Of a DNA stretch of 5,715 bases, positions 1 to 5,715 are shown one piece after another. How positions within the stretch are numbered: the stretch's first letter is position 1; every line of letters begins with the position of its first letter. Source of the DNA: Acidobacteriota bacterium (GTDB taxonomy: Bacteria > Acidobacteriota > Terriglobia > Terriglobales > Acidobacteriaceae); the NCBI GenBank assembly GCA_019247235.1, contig JAFAPG010000825.1, forward strand, positions 1-5,715, given 5' to 3'. A program made the translations under genes and the position numbers. The notes beneath the pieces were generated by a model. It searched no databases. It worked only from the letters and a program-made list of their open reading frames with translations, and was not told where the DNA came from.

Positions 1-1155
1 TGTTTCAAGCAGAGCCACAATTTCAAGTCGGCCGTCTTTGTCTGTTATTACGCGGCCGTTCTTGCGACCGTCTCTTTTGGGCCGCGCACGATTCTTTTCG
101 GCTACCTTGATCTGGCTATCCTCCTTATCATCCTGGACCGCTTTCAAAGAACCGGCACAGGTCCTCTGTGGGCAATTCCGATTTTGTTCTGCCTATGGGC
201 TAATACTCATGGCTCATGGTCGATGGGCATCATCATCTTCTTCCTCATAACCGCCTCCGGTTTGATTTCCGGCTCCTGGGGGCGTGTCGATTCAGTTGCC
301 TGGACCCCAAGGCAGCTTCGCGGGCTTATTGCTGCGGGTCTCGCCTCGGTTCTGGCATTGTTCGTCAACCCCTACGGATGGCGCCTGGTTTACTACCCCT
401 TTGACATGGCCTTTCACCAGAAGCTCAATATCGCGCACGTGCAGGAATGGATTTCGGTGGACTTCCATGATCTGCGGGGAAAGATGGCGCTGATTTTGAT
501 ATTCGGCGCAATCTTGGGCGCGTTATTGCGCAACCGTCGCTGGAACCTGGGTGAGCTATTGGTCCTGCTTTTTGCGCTCTACTGCGGACTTACTTACAGC
601 CGTTTCTTGGTTTTGCTTGGTCTTGTGTCCGCCCCAATTTTGGCCAAGCAGCTCGATTTTTTTCCTCCCTACCGTCCCAAGGAGGACACCCCCAAGCTCA
701 ATGTGATGGTCCTTCTCTTGTTATTTGGCTTTATGGTCTATTTTTGGCCGCGCGAAGCAAAGATTAGGCGGTCGATGGAAAAAACCTATCCTGCGGGTGT
801 TGTGTCTTACCTCGAGGCTCACCCTCCCACAGGAAATGTCCTAAATTTCTATTTGTGGGGGGGATACTTGGGTTGGCACGATCCCAGCTTCAAAGTCTTC
901 ATCGACAGCCGGATGGATATCTTTGAATATGCCGGTGTACTCAAAGACTATCTCGACTTAATGGGCGCCGACAGCGAACAACATCGCCCCGACCCTATTC
1001 TGGCTAAGTACAATATTCAATATGTCCTGTTTCCCCCGAGCGACAGCAAAAATCCCCTGCATACTGGAGGAGAGCTGGTCTATGTTTTGCAGCATGATTC
1101 CCACTGGAAGGAGGTTTATCAGGACCCGGTATCGGTTCTGTTAATGAAACGGTAG
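1..1155 (+). CDS. Polytopic membrane protein, GT-C-like, C-terminal 384 residues (5' end outside window)
   Basis: The reading frame is open from base 1 to the TAG at 1153-1155, so the true start lies upstream. The first in-frame ATG (184) falls inside the conserved WAN-x-HG motif and is not a plausible start. Visible in order (fragment numbering): hydrophobic helices over about 13-60, a WANTHGSW motif near 66-73, a membrane segment to about 90, a helix ending in NPYGW (123-127), EWISVDFHD near 149-157, further helices near 162-175, 184-215 and 232-248, and then a C-terminal extracytoplasmic domain. That domain carries NFYLWGGYLGW (282-292) and FIDSRMDIF (300-308) and ends in a hydrophobic strand before MKR. 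From memory, this motif set marks a large uncharacterised family of acidobacterial membrane proteins resembling GT-C glycosyltransferases. The N-terminal part that would hold the acidic catalytic motif is missing here, so enzymatic activity is inference. It is followed after 24 nt by the small anchored protein, probably in the same transcript. Confidence 0.85.
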   Translation, partial: CFKQSHNFKSAVFVCYYAAVLATVSFGPRTILFGYLDLAILLIILDRFQRTGTGPLWAIPILFCLWANTHGSWSMGIIIFFLITASGLISGSWGRVDSVAWTPRQLRGLIAAGLASVLALFVNPYGWRLVYYPFDMAFHQKLNIAHVQEWISVDFHDLRGKMALILIFGAILGALLRNRRWNLGELLVLLFALYCGLTYSRFLVLLGLVSAPILAKQLDFFPPYRPKEDTPKLNVMVLLLLFGFMVYFWPREAKIRRSMEKTYPAGVVSYLEAHPPTGNVLNFYLWGGYLGWHDPSFKVFIDSRMDIFEYAGVLKDYLDLMGADSEQHRPDPILAKYNIQYVLFPPSDSKNPLHTGGELVYVLQHDSHWKEVYQDPVSVLLMKR

Positions 1156-1179
1156 GATTCGGCATCGCTCGGGCCACTT

Positions 1180-1638
1180 ATGTTTTTCCCTCACACCTTC
1201 GATAAGCTGATTTATCCAGCGGTAGTGCTGGGTCTGCTGATTGCCGTCTCTTATCACCCCAGATATCATCTGCGCCGCGACATGCCGCCAGGATTTTATG
1301 AGCCCTCACCTACAATAACGGCTGCACAGAAGCGACTCGAAGAGAGAGTGGCGTGGGCGTATTGGGAAAGTGCGCTCATGGACGTACAGTGGAAATATCC
1401 TCATGGACATCCCCTGCCCTATGATCCTCCTCCTGAATTTCAAGTGAACGCGTTGGCACTCGAACCAGTCGCCAGTGACCCCGTCACTCGACAAGTTTAC
1501 TGGCGCCGTCTACAGCATGTCTGGTACGATCCCGATACCTGGGCCGAAGATTACGACTGGGATTGGGAATGGGCAAATCAGCCTGTCATCTCTACCACCG
1601 AGTGGTTCCGGGACAAAGTGGGAAGGATGTTTAGGTAA
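1180..1638 (+). CDS. Small Trp/Tyr-rich membrane-anchored hypothetical protein (152 aa)
   Basis: I do not recognise a named family, though I recall similar short proteins beside acidobacterial membrane glycosyltransferase-like genes. One hydrophobic helix (about residues 10-23) lies near the N-terminus. It is followed by a basic stretch (HPRYHLRR) and an approximately 120-residue hydrophilic part that has no further helix. This part is strikingly aromatic, with 10 Trp and 10 Tyr in 152 residues. It contains QWKYPHGHPLPYDPPPEF (70-87), YWRRLQHVWYDPDTW (107-121) and an acidic Trp cluster, DYDWDWEW (124-131). The helix argues for the ATG at 1180; the next in-frame ATG (1282) would remove it. No good Shine-Dalgarno precedes 1180. 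The nearest purine-rich run, GGTAGGA (1151-1157), overlaps the preceding stop and is too distant, so translation may depend on the upstream gene. Whether the tail faces the periplasm or the cytoplasm is uncertain. A role as an accessory or substrate-presenting partner of the neighbouring membrane proteins is inference. Confidence 0.8.
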   Translation: MFFPHTFDKLIYPAVVLGLLIAVSYHPRYHLRRDMPPGFYEPSPTITAAQKRLEERVAWAYWESALMDVQWKYPHGHPLPYDPPPEFQVNALALEPVASDPVTRQVYWRRLQHVWYDPDTWAEDYDWDWEWANQPVISTTEWFRDKVGRMFR

Positions 1639-1803
1639 CCGAGCGCAGTCGTGATCAGCTCGCTCCCCCTTGAACACGCTATAGCTCGGAGAACGAATCG
1701 CGCACCGCACAAGACTATGCCCTCCGGCTTTCGCGACCTCCACCACCTCAGTTCCCGCGAGGGCCATGTTTTGCTATTCGCATGAACACGCAGCCCCAAA
1801 TAA

Positions 1804-1841
1804 TCTTGCCTTGATGCATCAGAAAGGCAGGGTATTGCCTT
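1804..1841 (+). promoter_or_regulatory. Two alternative hairpins sharing one arm, directly upstream of a Shine-Dalgarno
   Basis: TGCCTT occurs twice (1807-1812 and 1836-1841), with its complement AAGGCA (1824-1829) between the copies. The central arm can pair leftwards in a 6-bp stem, extendable by T-G and C-G pairs, with an 11-nt loop (1813-1823). It can instead pair rightwards in a 6-bp stem plus one G-T pair around a tight GGTA loop (1831-1834). The two structures exclude each other. The right-hand one ends at the base before the AGAGG Shine-Dalgarno of the next gene. The left-hand loop is part of a perfect 10-bp palindrome, TGATGCATCA (1812-1821), which could alternatively be a protein-binding site. 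The pairing is seen directly; any regulatory role is inference. Confidence 0.3.
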
Positions 1842-1846
1842 AGAGG
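1842..1846 (+). promoter_or_regulatory. Ribosome binding site AGAGG that bears on the start choice of the next gene
   Basis: AGAGG is the only Shine-Dalgarno-like run before the glycosyltransferase gene. It lies 3 nt before the GTG at 1850, which is tight, and 9 nt before the in-frame GTG at 1856, which is more normal. The frame cannot extend further upstream because TAA (1847-1849) directly precedes the first GTG. Confidence 0.5.
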
Positions 1847-1849
1847 TAA

Positions 1850-3607
1850 GTGGCCGTGCTGCGTATTGAAACCGGGCTAATGCTCCTCGCACTCGCGCTG
1901 GCACTGGGTAGGCCGGCTCTGTTCGCGGTTGGGGGCGAGAAGATCGAAAGCGGTCTAGCTCGGCTAAGCCGGCGACGCGTTCTCTCGATCATGTTAATCG
2001 CTTCGAGCGCAATCGCCTTGCGCTTAATTCTCTTACCCGTTCTTCCTATACCTGAACCGGTAGTGCATGACGAATTTGGATACTTGCTGGCGGCTGACAC
2101 CTTCGCTCACGGGCGGCTGACGAACCCGACGCACCCTCTTTGGCAACACTTTGAGAGTTTCAGTATTCTGCAAAAACCTACGTATCAATGCTTCGGCCAG
2201 CCTGGTCAAGGCATGATTCTCGCCCTCGGCAAATTGCTGTTTGGCCATCCCTTCGGGGGTGTTTTGCTCAGTGTCGCCGCCATGTGTGGTGCCATTACAT
2301 GGATGCTGCAGGGCTGGCTGGGTCCGGAATGGGCACTCATTGGTGGAATCCTCTGCATTGCGCGGTATGGAAGCTTCTGTTACTGGGCCAATAGCTACTG
2401 GGGCGGATCACTCGGCGCCGCTGCGGGGGCGCTTGTCTTAGGGGCACTGCCGCGAATTCAGTCAGCTTGGCGGACCAGAGACGCAACCCTGATGGGTGCA
2501 GGGATGGCCTTACTGGTCATTACCCGGCCCTATGAAGGATTGGTCTTCTCGCTTCCCATCGCAGCCGCCTTGGTTACCGCAATCAGGGCGAGAACCCGGC
2601 CTCCTCTGCGAGTTTGGCTTCGGCGCACCGTCCTGCCGCTCGGGCTCGTGCTTGGAGTCGCCGTCGGTTGTCAGAGTTACTATTTCTGGCGAGTGACAGG
2701 AAACCCTTTCCGCTCTCCCTACCAAGTCGAACGTGAAACCTACGCGGTCGTGCCCTACATGGCTTGGCAACACTTTCGCCCCGCACCTGCCTATCACAAC
2801 GAGGTCATGAAGAAGATGTACAGCGAAGACGACCCTGCACATTATCGCCGTTTCCGCTCATTCCTCGGTCAAACGGCATACGCGATTGTGGGGTGGAGTT
2901 TCTTCCTTGGCCCGGCACTCACAGCTCCTTTTCTCATGCTTTTCCTCTCCCTGCCCAATGATTTCTCGGTACGGAATATTTGCCGCCCAACCAGGTTCCT
3001 GCTGATCGTTGGCTTCGTATTTCTCCTGGGTTGCGCTCTTGAGAACTACTACAACCCCCATTATTCTTCACCCGCGACCGGGTTAATCCTGGCGCTAACG
3101 TTATTGGCGATGCGGCAGATGCGCCGATGGAGTCCTCGAGGAGTGTTCTTGAGCCGCGCCCTCCCAATCATCTGTCTAGTTACCCTGGCCGTGCGGGCCG
3201 CGGCCGTTCCCCTCAATATTCCACTTCACGAGTTTTACGAATTCGCCTGGCATGAGACGGGAGTGCCCAGTTTTGGCAGGCAAAAAATCCAAGAGCAGCT
3301 AGAACGGATGCCGGGTAAGCATCTGGTGATGGTGCATTACGGGTCGAATCATGACCCGTTTTTCGAGTGGGTATATAACGAAGCAAACATCGACAATGCC
3401 AAAGTGGTTTGGTCCCGAGAACTCGGGTCCGAGCAAGATCGCGCTTTAATGGCCTATTTTCATGACCGAAAAGTTTGGCTGCTAGAAGCAGATAGAAATC
3501 CACCAAAGCTTCGGCTCGTCCTGCCGCAAACGAAACAGAGTGCAGACATTTTTGCTTCGAAACCAGCCATGAGATCCAAGTTCCGGAATTCAGCGGAGGG
3601 CGAGTAG
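1850..3607 (+). CDS. GT-C family (PMT/ArnT-like, GT39-like) membrane glycosyltransferase, 585 aa
   Basis: Likely transfers a sugar from a polyprenyl-phosphate donor to an unknown acceptor on the outer face of the cytoplasmic membrane. Helices lie at about 7-20 and 45-66. An extracytoplasmic loop with VVHDEFGYLLAADTFAHG (71-88) follows; His73-Asp74-Glu75 fits the acidic catalytic motif placed after the first helices in GT-C enzymes. The loop continues with TNPTHPLW (91-98) and PGQGMILALG (118-127). Further helices run from about 136 to 275, with YWANSYWGGSLGA (178-190) and TRPYEG (225-230), and from about 341 to 452, with ENYYNPHYSSPATG (398-411). The last 130 residues form a soluble-looking domain with HYGSNHDPFFEWVYNEANID (496-515). 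These motifs match, from memory, a large acidobacterial family; donor and acceptor are unknown. The start is GTG 1850 or GTG 1856: an in-frame TAA precedes the first, while the AGAGG spacing favours the second. The next gene overlaps the stop by one base, so the two are probably co-translated. Confidence 0.88.
   Translation: MAVLRIETGLMLLALALALGRPALFAVGGEKIESGLARLSRRRVLSIMLIASSAIALRLILLPVLPIPEPVVHDEFGYLLAADTFAHGRLTNPTHPLWQHFESFSILQKPTYQCFGQPGQGMILALGKLLFGHPFGGVLLSVAAMCGAITWMLQGWLGPEWALIGGILCIARYGSFCYWANSYWGGSLGAAAGALVLGALPRIQSAWRTRDATLMGAGMALLVITRPYEGLVFSLPIAAALVTAIRARTRPPLRVWLRRTVLPLGLVLGVAVGCQSYYFWRVTGNPFRSPYQVERETYAVVPYMAWQHFRPAPAYHNEVMKKMYSEDDPAHYRRFRSFLGQTAYAIVGWSFFLGPALTAPFLMLFLSLPNDFSVRNICRPTRFLLIVGFVFLLGCALENYYNPHYSSPATGLILALTLLAMRQMRRWSPRGVFLSRALPIICLVTLAVRAAAVPLNIPLHEFYEFAWHETGVPSFGRQKIQEQLERMPGKHLVMVHYGSNHDPFFEWVYNEANIDNAKVVWSRELGSEQDRALMAYFHDRKVWLLEADRNPPKLRLVLPQTKQSADIFASKPAMRSKFRNSAEGE
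3595..3600 (+). promoter_or_regulatory. Strong ribosome binding site GGAGGG inside the end of the upstream gene
   Basis: GGAGGG lies 6 nt before the GTG at 3607, and the junction reads TAGTG, so stop and start share a base. This strongly supports the GTG start over the next in-frame ATG (3733). It suggests that ribosomes finishing the first glycosyltransferase restart on the second, keeping the two proteins in a fixed ratio. Confidence 0.75.
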
Positions 3608-5316
3608 TGAACCCGTCGCCCGCGGACTCTGTTGAATGCCACCCTGCATGTGTTTGTTGGACATTACGTATTTGCTGCTGGTCGGTGGCCCTGGTCCTCG
3701 GCGCTGCCCAGGCCTGGTGCGCGCGTTTTACCATGAATCCCGATGGTGTCTCCTACCTGGACATTGCAGATGCGTACTGGCAGGGAGACTGGGGCCAAGC
3801 CCTGAACGCCTATTGGAGTCCTCTCTACTCGTGGATTCTTGGATTTTTGCTAGGGGTGTTCAAACCTTCCATTCGTCATGAATACCCGATGGTCCACCTA
3901 GCCAATTACCTGATCTTTGTCGCAGCCCTGGTCTGCTTTGAATACTTTCTGCTAACGTTCATCCCCGAACGAAAGCAGCAGGTTCGTGAACTTCGGATTT
4001 CGGAGGACTCGGGTCTCGAGGAATGGCAATGGTACCTGCTCGGCTATGGTCTGTTCACCTCATCCTCCCTGATTCTGATTGGATTGCACACCGTCACCCC
4101 GGATCTGTGTGTAGCTGGTGTTGTTTATCTCGCCTCAGGCTTGATCCTACGGATTCGAGCTTCTCACGACAATGCCACCGCATTCCTTTTCTTGGGAATT
4201 GTCCTTGGCTTCGGGTATTTGTCCAAGACAGTTATGTTTCCGCTTGCCGTTATCTATATCGGGGTCGCGATTGCAGCCGCACGGCCCTCAACTAAAGTTC
4301 TCCACAACGCGGCGTGTGTAGCCGTTGCCTTCTTTGCCGTTGCTGGCCCCTTCGTTCTCGCCCTTTCCCATCAGAAAAAGCGCTGGACCTTTGGCGATTC
4401 AGGATCGTCGAGTTACGCCCACTACGTTAATCACATAGGCTATTGGTCTGGCGGTTCCTCAATGGTCAACTATCCCGTGGTACGACTCGCGACCTCTCCG
4501 CCGATATATGCGTTTGACGAGCCGCGGGCTGGAACTTTTCCCCCCTGGTACGATCCCGTCCATTGGGATGAGGGAATCACCGCGATTCCCACTCTCCAGG
4601 GAGAAGCCGAACCAATAATTTCAGCCCTGGCGCTGTACGCGATATGCTTCTTGATCCTGTTTGCCGGTTTTACGGGCGGCGCATTTCTTCTTTGGCTACA
4701 AAGTTCGAACTGGCGAGCTTCAATCCTGTCTCTGGCGAAGACATGGCCTATCTTCATTCCTGCGCTTTCAACCTTAGCCTTGTACTCTCTCGTATACGTC
4801 GAAACTCGCTACGTGGCGGCGCAACTTACTCTTTTGATTCTCACCTTGTATTCGGGAGTGATAGTGCGAGCACATCAACTTGGTGGGCGACTGGTGCCAC
4901 TTGCAATACCTTGTGCAATTGGCGTGGTTGCACTGACATCGGTCCTGGCTTGGCATTACCGCGTAGCCCCCTCGGGAGCAGAATACCCGAAGGCGGCAGA
5001 GGCCTTATATGAGCTGGGAGCCAGACCCGATGACAAGATGGGGTTGATTTGGAATGAAAACTGGAACGCCGGCGCGGGACAGGGAGCGTTCGTACCTAGA
5101 CTACTGCGACTCAAAATAGTGGTTGAGGCGCCTGATGCGGATGCCTTTTGGAAACTAGACGCCAGCACGCAACATCACGCACTCGAAATCATTAGGAAGA
5201 CCGGAGTCAAGCTGGTGCTTGCGCGACAGATACCGCTGGAATCCCAAATCGGGTGGCAAAGACTAGGTACAACGGAGTATTTTGCTTACCTATTTGCCAA
5301 ACAGAGTTCCAGCTAG
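3607..5316 (+). CDS. Multi-spanning GT-C-like membrane protein, putative glycosyltransferase, 569 aa
   Basis: Architecture resembles lipid-linked-sugar-dependent GT-C enzymes. The first helix is at about 21-40, followed by a conserved loop, NPDGVSYLDIADAYWQGDW (44-62). Asp46 or Asp52 are candidates for the acidic residue usually found there. AYWSPLYSWILG (68-79) is next, then helices near 99-116, 142-160, 164-183, 193-225 and 232-253. TPD (164-166) and YLSKTVMFP (204-212) lie within this span. A large extracytoplasmic loop at about 260-335 contains PPWYDPVHWDEG (312-323). Helices near 339-363, 379-396, 404-419 and 428-449 bracket YVETRYVA (397-404). The last 120 residues look soluble and alpha/beta-like. 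I recall close relatives in Acidobacteriota annotated only as hypothetical or glycosyltransferase-like. The start is GTG with an excellent Shine-Dalgarno and a one-base overlap with the preceding enzyme. The N-terminal 38 residues hold six cysteines, unlike the rest of the protein. Specific substrate unknown; another transmembrane function is possible. Confidence 0.85.
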   Translation: MNPSPADSVECHPACVCWTLRICCWSVALVLGAAQAWCARFTMNPDGVSYLDIADAYWQGDWGQALNAYWSPLYSWILGFLLGVFKPSIRHEYPMVHLANYLIFVAALVCFEYFLLTFIPERKQQVRELRISEDSGLEEWQWYLLGYGLFTSSSLILIGLHTVTPDLCVAGVVYLASGLILRIRASHDNATAFLFLGIVLGFGYLSKTVMFPLAVIYIGVAIAAARPSTKVLHNAACVAVAFFAVAGPFVLALSHQKKRWTFGDSGSSSYAHYVNHIGYWSGGSSMVNYPVVRLATSPPIYAFDEPRAGTFPPWYDPVHWDEGITAIPTLQGEAEPIISALALYAICFLILFAGFTGGAFLLWLQSSNWRASILSLAKTWPIFIPALSTLALYSLVYVETRYVAAQLTLLILTLYSGVIVRAHQLGGRLVPLAIPCAIGVVALTSVLAWHYRVAPSGAEYPKAAEALYELGARPDDKMGLIWNENWNAGAGQGAFVPRLLRLKIVVEAPDADAFWKLDASTQHHALEIIRKTGVKLVLARQIPLESQIGWQRLGTTEYFAYLFAKQSSS

Positions 5317-5412
5317 TACTCCCATTGCTGCAGGATGAACTCACTTAGTTGACGAACAAGCATTGTGGTTTCGAACACGTTGGACATATAGGCGTGACCC
5401 GGTTATCAGGAC

Positions 5413-5454
5413 GGCGCCCCTAGGCCTGGCCAGCTCGGTCCTCGCATTGCTGGC
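5413..5454. repeat. Palindrome-dense stretch and inverted repeat in the convergent gap
   Basis: In the 168-nt gap between the convergent genes, four 6-bp palindromes abut or overlap within 20 bases: GGCGCC (5413-5418), CCTAGG (5419-5424), AGGCCT (5422-5427) and TGGCCA (5427-5432). GCCAGC (5429-5434) can also pair with GCTGGC (5449-5454) across a 14-nt loop. There is no T-run on either strand, so an intrinsic terminator is possible but weakly supported. Nothing else is recognisable between 5317 and 5484. Confidence 0.25.
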
Positions 5455-5484
5455 GTAATTGCAAACGGTCTCGTAGCAAGTTCT

Positions 5485-5712
5485 TTACTCGCCGATATAC
5501 GTATCTCGGCTAATTCCCAACATGCTGAGAAAAACGGAGGAGAAAATCACTTCCACGCCCAAACAGAATGCCAGGGTAGAGAAAAATACGGTACGCACCG
5601 CATACAGGTGACCGAAGCCATGAGCCATCCACTCATACAGAACTAAGGCGTCTCCGGCAAACCCAGCAACCAGCAAGGCGGAGCCGACGATCAACCCGTG
5701 TTCAAGCTTCAC
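5485..5712 (-). CDS. Two-helix membrane tail resembling the C-terminus of family 2 glycosyltransferases (75 aa; possibly part of a broken gene)
   Basis: Read on the minus strand from GTG (5712-5710) to TAA (5487-5485). It encodes two membrane helices (about 7-27 and 41-66) and ends in EVIFSSVFLSMLGIS (54-68). From memory, an IFSSFFLS-type ending preceded by an EHGL-like start to the first helix is the usual C-terminal membrane module of polyprenyl-phosphate sugar synthase-like GT2 enzymes. Such enzymes make lipid-linked donors used by GT-C proteins. The catalytic domain, which would lie upstream, is outside the window. TGA (5715-5713) directly precedes the GTG in the same frame. The piece could therefore be a separate small gene overlapping the end of its upstream neighbour, or the tail of a GT2 gene cut off by a nonsense change or sequencing error. 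The similarity begins at the very first codons, which fits the second reading. Whether a ribosome binding site precedes the GTG cannot be seen. It converges with the plus-strand genes. Confidence 0.6.
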   Translation of the reverse strand: MKLEHGLIVGSALLVAGFAGDALVLYEWMAHGFGHLYAVRTVFFSTLAFCLGVEVIFSSVFLSMLGISRDTYIGE

Positions 5713-5715
5713 TCA

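Larger units (their letters stand above)
1639..1849. other. Intergenic gap of 211 nt, probable transcription start region for the downstream pair
   Basis: No convincing gene is visible. A GTG-initiated frame at 1651-1785 (44 codons, plus) has no ribosome binding site and unremarkable composition. Minus-strand frames here run into the flanking genes and look like shadows. A weak inverted repeat, GAGCG/CGCTC, lies just after the preceding stop near 1641-1665, but it has a long loop and no T-run. I see no clear sigma-70 promoter; TTGCCT (1806-1811) followed by TATTGC (1833-1838) has poor spacing and a poor -10. The gap length, compared with 24 nt and -1 nt at the other junctions, suggests that the downstream pair has its own promoter here. 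Confidence 0.5.

Noticed and set aside
184..186. ATG at 184 as the start of the first gene
   Set aside because: The frame is open to base 1 and encodes family-like hydrophobic sequence upstream. A start here would cut through a conserved motif.
1641..1665. GAGCG...CGCTC inverted repeat after the small gene as a terminator
   Set aside because: Only 5 bp with a 15-nt loop and no following T-run, so it does not qualify as an intrinsic terminator.
1651..1785. 44-codon plus-strand frame starting GTG in the 1639-1849 gap
   Set aside because: No ribosome binding site, no recognisable motif and no membrane or domain signature. A frame of this length is expected by chance.
1510..1904. Overlapping minus-strand frames (85 and 108 aa) spanning the gap
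   Set aside because: They overlap both flanking plus-strand genes, have Arg/Ser-rich low-information translations, and show no family signature. They are best explained as antisense shadows.
3213..3734. 173-aa minus-strand open frame across the junction of the two GT-C genes
   Set aside because: Lies opposite two well-supported genes with recognisable motifs. Its translation shows no domain, signal peptide or plausible start context.
5335..5400. Possible hairpin around GTGGTTTCGAACAC as a terminator for the plus-strand operon
   Set aside because: Pairing needs a bulge, the stem is very short and no T-run follows.

Overview
The window looks like chromosomal DNA of a soil-type bacterium of moderate GC content. 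The protein signatures are those I associate from memory with Acidobacteriota (Terriglobia, Koribacter or Sulfotelmatobacter-like genomes). No search was run, so the taxon is an inference. There are no RNA genes, mobile elements or CRISPR arrays that I can support.

Layout: (1) 1-1155, plus strand, is the 3' part of a gene for a polytopic membrane protein with WAN-x-HG, NPYGW and YLWGGYL...FIDSR motifs. It is open from the first base and so begins before the window. (2) 1180-1638 encodes a small tryptophan- and tyrosine-rich protein with one N-terminal membrane anchor, 24 nt downstream and in the same reading frame. (3) 1639-1849 is a 211-nt gap without a convincing gene. Its last 40 bases can form two mutually exclusive hairpins directly in front of a Shine-Dalgarno sequence. 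(4) 1850-3607 encodes a 585-aa GT-C-type (PMT/ArnT-like, GT39-like) glycosyltransferase with an HDEF motif after its first membrane segments. (5) 3607-5316 encodes a second GT-C-like multi-spanning protein of 569 aa. It overlaps the previous stop by one base (TAGTG) and has a strong Shine-Dalgarno. (6) 5317-5484 is a convergent intergenic gap. (7) 5485-5712, minus strand, is a 75-aa two-helix membrane segment resembling the C-terminal tail of family 2 glycosyltransferases. An in-frame TGA lies directly in front of its GTG at the window edge.

How they may work together: the three large proteins share one plan, a multi-helix membrane core followed by a C-terminal extracytoplasmic alpha/beta-looking domain. 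This plan is typical of lipid-linked-sugar-dependent GT-C enzymes. The GT2-like tail on the opposite strand is the kind of module found in polyprenyl-phosphate sugar synthases, which make the donors GT-C enzymes use. A reasonable but unproven reading is a locus for building or decorating an envelope glycan or glycoproteins on the outer face of the cytoplasmic membrane. Donor, acceptor and product cannot be told from the sequence.
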